A stretch of DNA of 64,000 nucleotides from contig CANTUR010000009.1 in the NCBI GenBank assembly GCA_947683625.1, positions 8,383,501-8,447,500 on the forward strand, given 5' to 3'. Below are positions 56,020 through 64,000 of the stretch, piece after piece (position 1 is the stretch's first letter; every line of letters begins with the position of its first letter). Source of the stretch: Mallotus nudiflorus. Its lineage: Eukaryota; Streptophyta; Magnoliopsida; Malpighiales; Euphorbiaceae. The notes below the pieces were generated by a model that saw only the letters and a list, made by a program, of their open reading frames with translations, was not told the origin of the DNA and ran no database searches. Made by a program: the position numbers and the translations under genes.

Positions 56020-56175
56020 TTTGATTACCTAGGTTTTGAGGGGAAATGGGTTACTCATGGGAATTGATTCTTATTCCTAACAGGTTTTAATGCAAAAAAA
56101 ACATCAACAATGGGAATGAGCTATTCCCAATCCTATTTCTGAGTCACTTTAAGCCGAAACAAATAGGTTCTAACA
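56020..56175. mobile_element. Putative target duplication TTTGA and right part of the split MITE
   Basis: TTTGA (56020-56024) pairs with TTTTA at 42421. The following ACTCATGGGAATTGATTC and GGGAATGAGCTATTCCCAATCC, ending AAGCCGAAACAAATAGG, resemble the complement of the left part's beginning. Confidence 0.4.
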
Positions 56176-57234
56176 TTTTATAATAGTCCCTAGATATGAG
56201 AAAATAGCAAATGAAATTTTATTTGTGAAGTTAATAAGAAATGCAGATATGGGAATGGACAACTATTTTGCTATTCAGAAAAAATCACAAATGGTATCCT
56301 AACATAAGGCTCATTCTCATCAATCCTAATAAAAAAATTGTCATGAAAATCTAAATAATTAATTAAGAAACTGAAAATGGCTAATTATGAATCTCTTACG
56401 TTTCATACAATAAATGGAAGTGTTTTTTACAAATAAAATTATGACATTTAACGCTTTTTACAATTTAATCATGACATTTTAATTTCTGATGAAAAGGCTA
56501 ATTCTCACAATAATGGATGTCTAAATGTCAAAGGAGAATGAATGCATCCATTCTTAACCACAATCTATGATAAAAATGTATAAAGTCTACTGCCATTTGA
56601 TTGATCGGGAGTCCACAATCAAATCGCTTAGGCCATTTTGGTGAGAGGATATTCGTTGTCGATCCTATTTTTACATTTTGAAGGCTCAATTGAAGAATTT
56701 AAGTTCAAATTCAATTGGTGAAAAACCCAATACTCAAATTTGTATTTGAAACACAAACATGTTGGAGTACTTCCTATGTAATGCAAAAAGAGTTGTGAAA
56801 GTTAAAATCCATTTCCCATTAAGTTTTGTAGCCTACTAAAGAGCATGGAATCATTCCCATATTTTTTTCATTTCTTTTTCCCAAGAAATATGGGACCAGA
56901 CAATTAGCTTTTTGATGTTTTCATCAACGGACTGCTGATTAGCCCGGTGTTGAATTAGATGAAATATGATGGCAAGTGAAAATTGTAGGATTCTACAATG
57001 TGTATTATTTAGGTATAATCAGATCTAATTCATTGATGGCTGAGGAATAATAGCTACATTTTGTTCTGTTCTTATTGACTGGGACACCATCACCATAACA
57101 ATGAGCGTAGTTAGCTATCACTATTCTGAGAAAATACACAAATTGGACTCTCCATGTTATGCTTGCCATCGGACTACACAGTCAAAGTAGAAACGAATCA
57201 GAGAATTGGGAGGCCTTATCCTTCCACAGCTGCA
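56176..57234. other. Intergenic sequence, nothing recognised
   Basis: Base composition is less extreme than in the elements. Short frames only. No LTR, repeat or RNA gene was seen. Confidence 0.5.
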
Positions 57235-57410
57235 ATAAAAAATATTTTCTCATGTAAAGACTTGAAAGAAAGGCCATTAGGTTTGGCTCAGGTGGTGATG
57301 TCTTAATATGGCATGATCGATGTTTTTTAAGGGGAGTTTAGCAGGCCAATATTTGTGATTGCTCTATAAAACATGAAGCCAAAAGAATCCATTGGTGAGA
57401 CATCAGATAC
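57235..57410 (+). pseudogene. Possible LINE (non-LTR) ORF2 remnant
   Basis: The frame reads AIRFGSGGDVLIWHDRCFLR and then, after a TAG, NICDCSIKHE. F-G-S-G-D-V-W-H-D resembles the zf-RVT region that follows RT in plant LINE-1 elements (IG.G..I.FW.D.W). Only about 50 residues are visible and the upstream RT is absent. Confidence 0.35.
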
Positions 57411-57831
57411 AATAGCAGGGTAATTGAAATTTAATAGCAAGAAATATAGGAATATATTTATTTTTATCTCCTCTAATTATCTCAATCAAATAAGAATTAA
57501 GTTCCAGGCCACATAGAAGTTTGATATAATCTTTCCATGACAATCACAAAGTAAAACGGAAAGATTATGTCTGAAATATATTTTATTTATTATAACTATA
57601 GTATTGGAATACTGAACAACAATGTTGCTGTTGATTAGTTTTTAATTTGGCTTTTAGATACAGAATAGCTAAAACTATCAACATTAAACAAAAATGTTTA
57701 AGGAAAATGGATTTGATTTGATAGTTGCTGTTAACGTGAGATGCTTGCTGAAACATAAAGACAGCTTTTTGAGGCTTAATACATAAAAACACAGACAAAA
57801 TTTTCTGCAAATATTTTCTTGAGCCAGGTTC

Positions 57832-57834
<3 letters not shown>

Positions 57835-57894
<60 letters not shown>

Positions 57895-57904
57895 ATATAT
57901 ATCT
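57835..57904. repeat. (TA)n microsatellite
   Basis: About 30 TA units with one CT interruption, about 230 bp downstream of the F-box stop. Confidence 0.95.
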
Positions 57905-58137
57905 TAAAGCATGCATTAAACAGAAGACTTATCACATTTCAACAAAGGCAACTCATGTGCATATGTCTCTTAATTCAACTGCGGATGAATAATCCAGGCT
58001 CCATATGCACGGATTGAAAATGGAGGACATAATGATTAAGATTGAAGATAACAGATGAAGATAAACAAAAAACTATAATACCAAATGTTACAATAACTTA
58101 AAATAAAAGTTACACTACCAATACCAACTAGATGCCA

Positions 58138-59328
58138 TCAAATAAATATAATGTTCTCAAAGCGCTGAAACCCCTTGCAAATATCATAAGCAAGTTTCAG
58201 TTCTGGATCACATAGTCTGTAGTGAGTTCCATCTGAAAGATTATAAGCCATTGGACTATCATCAATTGATATCACAGCTATCCATTCCTCTCCATTTTTG
58301 TCACAGATTATGCTTAAAAATGGATAATCACCGGTTGGACGTCCTGCCAAAATGGATGGAAGACTGACTCGGTATCTCACAAACCATCCAGAATAATCTG
58401 CTGCCATCTCCAAAACATCATATTCTATTCAAGGGCATTGAATATATTCAGCCATACCAAGCAAATGCGCCTGAGACACCCCAAAGCAGCATAAGAACGT
58501 ACCTTACGAAATTGCAGTGTTTTGTTGAAAGCCATGGTTTCAAAATCAAAGCAGAGGAGCGCATAAAATCTGTTTAGTTTCTGCCAATTGACAATCGAAG
58601 TCAGTTCTTAACGATTGTGGGCATGAGGATGGCACAAACATCCCAACATCTGCACTACATAGTGCTCTATGGGAAGTCGAGGCATCAATTTCAGAAAAAT
58701 ATATACAAATTTTCGAAGAGTAATAAATGGAATCATCTTCAAGAATATCCCACGAATCATGAAAACAAATGATCTTATAATGTGGTGATATCTTAGGATC
58801 AAACACCAAACAAACACAATGCCATTCATTATCAGGGACTTCTAGTCTCTTGAATTATCCGGTGGTGGGATTACGCAGATAATGAAAAAATCGATATCCT
58901 TCGAAAGGCTTCTCACTACGGCAAAGTAGTAAACCATTGCAGGACTGTGATATATGCGCTATAGTAGCATTAAAACAATCTTAGACAATAATGTCACCTC
59001 TGACAGTAGTAAAATTAAGGGAAGAACTGAGAGGGATTACTTGAAATTTGGAGGCAGAAAGATAGTAGTCAGTGTCGATGAAGAGCGCTGTGGGCTTGGG
59101 ATTATCACAAGTTTGATGTAATAGAAAGTGAGAAGCACAAAACTGGGGATCAGAAATCAAGCAGAGCAACTGTTTCCATACGCATTTAAACTTTATCAAT
59201 GGCTTCGCAGGTAGTCGGATGATAATTTCTGTTAGAAGATCTTCAATTTGGGCCACCTTTGCCGCAGACAGAGTCATTCGTATTTCACCTGCGGATGTGG
59301 TTTTGTTTTGATCTTCTCCGGAAATCAT
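58138..59328 (-). pseudogene. F-box protein with F-box-associated domain, broken
   Basis: Starts at ATG 59328. Residues 27-60 form an F-box (IEDLLTEIIIRLPAKPLIKF followed by SDPQFCASHFLLHQ), the SKP1-binding module of SCF ubiquitin ligases. The F-box-associated domain follows: SCNGLLLCRSEKPF, YLRNPTTG, CLVFDPKISPHYKIICF, then MEMAADYSGWFVRYRVSLPS and the C-terminus. In-frame TAA codons occur at about 58981 and 58850. The middle (58425-58560) is shifted: the frame with KQ, NRFYALLCFDFETMAFNK is +1 relative to both sides. A GTACGT donor at 58502 and an AG at 58425 could define a 78-nt intron, but splicing it does not restore frame. It is about 395 residues long if intact, normal for the family. 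It is most likely a pseudogene; the substrate is unknown. Confidence 0.8.
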
Positions 59329-59611
59329 CCCTAAAAGAAATAATAAATAAAATACAGCAAGGGCATGGAAAGAATATGATCTATTCTTCTAATATTACAT
59401 TCCGAAGATATAAAACAAATAAATATATACAGATATGCACCAAGGAGACATAAATTTCCTAAAATATTATAATTCTAATTAGGATTAGAATTTGATTTGG
59501 ATTAGAATTTCCATTCTAATTAGATTTGTTCATATTATTGAAATTCTATTTAGAAACTCTATTCTAATCGCATAACTTACTCATTTATTAATATAAAAAT
59601 TTAGTCAAATA
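59329..59611. other. Upstream flank of the F-box gene
   Basis: AT-rich with TTAGGATTAGAATTTGATTTGG-like short repeats at about 59475-59520. No clear TATA box or other gene was seen. Confidence 0.4.
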
Positions 59612-60085
59612 TCCTATTATTCTCTATTTACACACAAATTTATTAAATCCTAATTAAACATTCATCTAACCCTAAAACTAACTATTCATAGAATTACATG
59701 TACAAAATACATATAAAGCATATCGTTCATAGTTCTAAACTATGTTAATTTTATTTTAAAGTTAACTAATTCTCCATTTTCATTTACAAGTGAAATGGAA
59801 TAAAGATAGATCTACATGTTAATAAATAAACCTAAATCTATTCATTTTAATTTAACTAAAGAAATAGATATATAATCTATAAATTTTAAAGAAATGAATT
59901 AATTAGTGAGTTTAATTCTAACTTGATTTTAATTTAAAAAATGAACTTATATCTATTTAATTTAAAAATAAATGGAATTAATAGGATGAGCTAAAGTTTA
60001 AATTAATTTTAATTAACTAAAAAATGAGTTTAAATCTAAATTAATCTAATGAATCTAAATTAATTTTAAAATTAATTAAACTTAG
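59612..60085 (-). repeat. Tat-B LTR internal fragment
   Basis: Aligns collinearly with Tat-B LTR 34790-35235, including AACATTCATCTAACCCTAAA, ACTATGTTAATTTTATTTTA and AAATTTTAAAGAAATGAATT. It has lost most of its C and G by transition and has neither LTR end nor dyad array. It is the most decayed Tat copy here. Confidence 0.75.
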
Positions 60086-60660
60086 GGAGAAATATCATTA
60101 GGTGGCCTAGTCAATGCTTGGAATTTCATTTGTGTCATTAGCCAATTCATTTATTTATTTATTTTTTCAGTTTTCGCTTTTCAGTTTTCAATTTTGTATT
60201 GAATTGTCTCTATGTTTTCATTTTCTGATTTCGACGTTTCGAGTTTTTTTATTTTTTCTATAATTAATTAATTAATTATTTATTATTTTTGAAACTATAT
60301 TTATTTTAAGTTGATTTTATTTATTTATATATTTTAAATAATTTAATTTTATATTGTAAATGATAATTTTTTTATTTTGAAACTTACTATTACTTAGAAT
60401 ATAAAAATTAAATTAATTAAACAAAAAAATTTATCCATAGTCTTCAATAATTATTTTTTCATAATTATTAAAAATTTAAAAATTAAACTAATTAAATTAA
60501 AAAGTACCCATAGTATTTAATAATTAATTTTTCAATAAATATAACAAAGAAATTATGAAATATTTCAAATAAATTATTTTTAAAAAATTTATACTAATAA
60601 AAGTAAAAATTATATTTATTTATGATCTTAATTTTATTATTAATGACGAAAAAACTAAAA
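60086..60660. other. AT-rich low-complexity sequence
   Basis: Poly-A/T stretches with TCAGTTTTCGCTTTTCAGTT at about 60168. No gene was seen. Confidence 0.5.
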
Positions 60661-60673
60661 AAAAACAAAAATC

Positions 60674-61240
60674 AACAACTGTAATTTTTTATTACTTTTA
60701 TTAATTTTGATATTTCAATTGTAGTTTTCAATTGTTTTTATTATTTCTCTATGTTTATTTTTGTTGCTTTTTTTAAAAAATAAAAATTATGAGATATATT
60801 AAAAAATATTATTTTTATCATTAATATTAATAAAAGTAAAAATTTTATTTATAGCCTCAATTTTATAATTAATAATGAAAAAATAATTTAAACAATAATA
60901 AACAACAATCAACAACTGATAATTAATAAAAATAAACAAAAACAAACAAAAATAAACAATAATCAACAACTGCAATTTTTTATTACCTTTATTGATGTTG
61001 TTATTGCAATTATAGTTTTTAATTACTTTTGTTGTTTCTCTTTGTTTATATTTGTTGCTTTTTAAAAAAAAATAACTAAAAAATAAAAATAATGAGATAT
61101 ATACAAAAATTATTATTTTTATCATTAATATTAATAAAATTAAAAATTTTAATTATAGCCCTAATTCTGTAATTAATAATGAAAAATAATTTAAACAATA
61201 ATAAACAAAAATAAAAAAATAAACAACAATCAACAACTGA
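60674..61240. repeat. ~290-bp AT-rich tandem repeat, two copies plus partials
   Basis: CAACAACTG.AATTTTTTATTAC starts copies at about 60674 and 60964. Both continue through TTGTTGCTTTTT, GAGATATAT, TTATCATTAATATTAATAAA and AATAATTTAAACAATAATAA. A partial copy precedes at about 60550, and CAACAACTGACAATC fragments continue to 61310. Reading frames here are compositional. Confidence 0.75.
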
Positions 61241-61674
61241 CAATCAATAAAAATAAAGAACAATAAACAAAAATAAATAAGAATCAACAACTGACAATCA
61301 ACAAAAATCAACAACATAAATTTTGTTAATTTTTGTTGTTTTGTTATTTTTAGTTTTTGTTGTTGTTTTGATTTGCTGATATTTGTATTTTTTCAGCTTT
61401 TTTTTTTTGTTAATGTTTCAAATACGTCATAAGGATTGTAAACTTATTATATGTTAATTAATTGTCAATACATATCAAATAATTTTTTAAAAAACATTTA
61501 AAATATTTTAATAAACAAATTAAAGTAAAAAAATAAAATAAAATCCTTATCTTTAAGAATATAAAAGGAGACAATTTTGTTTGTTTATTGTTGTTACAAT
61601 AGTTAAAGATATTTATTACTTGGTTTAACAACAATTGAAAATGTTTAGTTTATAATTATTCATTTGAAAAAATG
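61241..61674. other. AT-rich sequence with AACAAC/GTTGTT blocks
   Basis: The AACAACATAA run near 61310 is followed by its approximate complement TTTTTGTTGTTTTG (61325-61370), which could fold. Nothing else was seen. Confidence 0.5.
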
Positions 61675-62016
61675 GTCTTAAGAAAAAAAAATATTGAGCA
61701 AAAAAAACATTGAGAATAAAATAAAGACAATACCTTAAAAATAATTTAAATAACATTGAGGAAAAAAGTTGAGAAAAAAAAAAGATGAAGATATTAGAAA
61801 AAATGTTGAGAAAAAAAATATATTACTATAAAAATAGAAAAAAAAATGTTTAGCAAAAAAATGTTGAGAAAAAAATGAAAAACATTAGAAAAAATGTTAG
61901 CAAAAAATGTTGAGCAAAAAATAAATGAAAAAAATATAAAACAAAAAAAAATTATTGAAAAAAATAAAATGTTAAAAAAATATAAAGTAAAAAAAATTAA
62001 ATGCATGAAAAAAAGT
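61675..62016. repeat. Purine-rich tract with degenerate AAAAAATGTTGAG repeats
   Basis: About 340 bp of almost pure A/G on the plus strand with recurring ATGTTGAGAAAAAAA, ATTGAGCAAAAAA and ATTAGAAAAAATGTT. It ends exactly where the truncated Athila-2-type LTR begins. The Phe-rich minus-strand frame across it is an artefact. Confidence 0.8.
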
Positions 62017-62018
62017 GA

Positions 62019-63188
62019 AAGATCAAGAAAGTCAAAGAATAGAACACGGGCGTGCAAAACTCAGGCTTGAATAATGCACAGCCATGCAATGCCATGCACA
62101 GCCATGCCAACAAATGAAGGAAATAGCACATAGCTATGTGAAGCATCACACTACTGTGCCATTATAAGGCATGCAAGATGCACGACTATGCAAGGCATGA
62201 CAAGGCTATGTCATATTTACACTAGAAGGTAGCATGGTCGTGCAAGGTATGACATGGCCATGTTACTCTTTCCCTATAAGTGTGCACTACCGTGCAATTC
62301 CAGTTATGCTTGTACATTTAAAGAATTTCCAGTCGGATGCATGCATCACACGCAACCCTATTTTTGAGGATAATAGAGCATCCTAAACAAGGGTAAGGAG
62401 GGAAGAGAGGAGAGTAAAAAATAGGAGACAGAGCAAAATAGAGAGAGACGGAGAGATGGAGAAAAGGATTGAAGAAATAGAGACTATTTTCTCTATACTT
62501 TTTCTTCTTTTATATTCATTTACTCTTGTCTTTAATAATTTACATTATGTGTAACTACACTTTTTTAGAGTTTAGATTCATGTAGCCAGGATTACTATTC
62601 CCGATCAATTTCTCAGGTCTTGCTTTATTAATCTTGTGTTTAATTTAGGCCTGATTAATTGCATGCATGTTGATAAATTTATGACAATGAAAGTTGCATG
62701 ATTTGTTAGCTCATAAAACCTGTGATTGTAGAGATCCTTGATCACGAAAGTAGACAAGACCTTAGGGGATTAATAGACTGTTAAGGAACTTAATAAACTT
62801 AAGTAATTCATTAGAGCATGAGAATAGGTTGAGTTTGCTTTAAGCATGCCTGAGTGACTTTAAAAGAAGCCTTAGGAATTTATGAATAGTCTACCCTTGA
62901 CTGAGATTTATTAACTGAATCAATAAAATCCTATAATTCAAGCAAGTGCCTATTGAATGAATCCAAGCTTTAGTTTTTAAATTTTAAATTTTTTTAGATA
63001 TAATCTATTTACATGAGCATTATGTTTATTTATTAATTCAATTTTCTAGTTTAAAAATATTCATTCTATTAGCTTGTTAGAGGAAATATCACACTTAGTG
63101 ATATAATTTCTCATCTCCCTATGGGAATGATACTCATTCATCATATAGTACTTATAACGAGCCGTGCACTTGTAAAAATCACTTAACA
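62019..63188 (+). repeat. 5'-truncated LTR of the Athila-2-family copy
   Basis: Contains CACGGCCGTG-type motifs at 62040-62295 (GAACACGGGCGTGC, CACACTACTGTGCC, TGGTCGTGCAAG) and ends CACTTAACA. Confidence 0.85.
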
Positions 63189-63194
63189 AGTTTT

Positions 63195-63212
63195 TGGTGC
63201 TATTACCGAGGA
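63195..63212 (+). other. Primer binding site of the truncated copy
   Basis: TGGTGCTATTACCGAGGA, a decayed tRNA-Asp-type site. Confidence 0.65.
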
Positions 63213-63325
63213 GATCGGTGAATACCTACATTAGGATAGACTTTTGTTTCTATGAGACTAATAGTTTTATTCTTATTTTATTAATTATGTTTAACTTGTT
63301 CTTTTCAGGAACTTGATTTTTGTTT

Positions 63326-63899
63326 ATGCAAACAAGGTCCCAAAATCCTGAATTAGAAGAGCTATTTCCAAAGATTGAAAAAACTTGTAAATAGAATAGG
63401 AGGAGACAAAGACTTAAAGCAATGGCATGACAGGGAGCTCCAGCTATAGCTCTAGAATAATATGGTGTACCTAGTCTGACGGGAAGTTAGAATTGCATAG
63501 TGAAACCTAGCATCGAAGCCAACACCTTTGAAATTAAACCAGCCAACATTTAGATGGTTTCACAATACCAGTTCACATTACTACCTTCAAAGGACCCTAA
63601 TGCCCACCTGGGTTCATTCTTAGATATCTATGACACCTTCAGGATGAATGGAGTCAGTCTAGATGTAATCAGACTCAGATTTTTTCCATTTTCCTTAATG
63701 GATAAACCCAAGTTATGATTGAGTTCATTAACCCTAGATTCAATCACTTTATAGGACCTTCTCTCTAAGGCTTTAATAAAAAAATATTATCCACCTGGAA
63801 AGACTGCTAAGTATTATTAATAATTGGTTAGATTTAAGCAACAACATGGTGAATCACTATATGAAGCCTAGGAGAGATTCAAAGATTTATAAAGAAATT
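63326..63899 (+). pseudogene. gag 5' fragment of the Athila-2-family copy
   Basis: Starts at the same ATG context as Athila-2 gag (MQTRSQNPELEELFPKIEKT). It has stops within 20 codons after and further along, and ends at the truncation. Confidence 0.7.
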
Positions 63900-64000
63900 G
63901 TAGTATTCTCATAGTGGGTCAATCCAGTACATGATGTCTCATCATGTGCCTATGAGTTGACTTAATATCTCATTTTCATGATTAGTAAAACATAACCATC
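63900..64000. other. Window end, unrecognised
   Basis: TGATGTCTCATCATGTGC is a short inverted-repeat-like stretch; nothing else was seen. Confidence 0.4.

Larger units (their letters stand above)
62017..63899 (+). mobile_element. Truncated Athila-2-family copy (LTR, leader, gag start)
   Basis: LTR sequence from 62019 corresponds to Athila-2 3' LTR from about 54807, so about 290 bp of the LTR start are missing. The element continues through LTR end, PBS and gag start, and homology to Athila-2 (44607) stops at about 63899. The remaining 100 bp of the window are unrelated to it. Confidence 0.85.

Noticed and set aside
58425..58502. Functional intron rescuing the F-box gene (GTACGT donor, AG acceptor, 78 nt)
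   Set aside because: Splicing joins frames that still disagree, and two in-frame stops lie upstream, so the gene stays broken.
60799..61125. 108-codon minus-strand frame
   Set aside because: Ile/Asn/Lys/Phe-rich translation of AT-rich tandem repeats.
61794..62057. Phe-rich 87-codon minus-strand frame
   Set aside because: Pure consequence of the purine-rich tract; low complexity, no domain.
1..64000. tRNA, rRNA or other structured RNA genes
   Set aside because: No cloverleaf with box A/B or rRNA signature was found by eye; tRNA-like matches are the primer binding sites.

Overview
The window looks like plant nuclear heterochromatin, most likely from a eudicot. It is AT-rich, has no bacterial-style gene packing, and is almost entirely decayed LTR retrotransposons nested inside one another. 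The only host genes I can recognise are two damaged copies of one F-box gene. The species cannot be fixed from the sequence alone.

Layout. (1) 1-41446 is a four-level nest. A Ty1/copia element (36788-41446, minus strand) is cut 12 bp into its 3' LTR by a Ty3/gypsy Tat/Ogre-type element, called Tat-B here (1-2698 plus 31115-36787, minus strand, running off the left edge). Tat-B is cut inside its protease gene by a second Tat-type element, Tat-A (2699-31114, minus strand, target duplication GTACC). Tat-A is cut near its RT-protease junction by an Athila-type element, Athila-1 (13606-25473, plus strand, target duplication GTGGT). (2) 41452-41706 is the 3' end of an F-box gene, immediately beside the copia LTR. 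(3) 42426-56019 is a second Athila-type element, Athila-2. It carries a 2.09-kb solo Tat-B LTR with a perfect ACACT target duplication and an old 1.55-kb tandem duplication, and it sits inside a possible MITE. (4) 56175-59611 is non-LTR sequence: a probable LINE scrap, a TA microsatellite and a broken F-box gene (58138-59328, minus). (5) 59612-64000 holds a Tat-B LTR scrap, AT-rich tandem repeats, a purine-rich tract, and the truncated 5' end of another Athila-2-type copy (62019-63899).

No element appears able to move on its own: all have in-frame stops. Many stops sit where the family has Gln, Arg or Trp, as C-to-T or G-to-A decay of methylated DNA would produce. RT catalytic Asp-Asp pairs have become Asn in both Tat elements, an integrase Glu has become Lys, and zinc-knuckle Cys residues have become Tyr in the copia element.

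The most interesting structure is not protein-coding. Both Tat LTR types, and the internal region of Tat-A, carry arrays of short dyad-symmetric repeats with an exact or near-exact 20-bp period, about two helical turns. They share a CCGATCGG-like core, while the flanking arm bases differ between arrays in a compensated way (AATT/AATT versus AATG/CATT versus ATTT/AAAT). Next to the Tat-A polypurine tract lies an array of about thirteen 60-bp units. Each unit has two 20-nt inverted repeats whose stems differ from one another but stay complementary. Between the integrase and the 3' LTR, Tat-A also carries antisense coding remnants resembling two plant families, the plant mobile domain and DUF7745, with 20-bp arrays lying between coding blocks. 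The two Athila families carry their own palindromic motifs, based on GTGATGAGTCATCAC and CACGGCCGTG.
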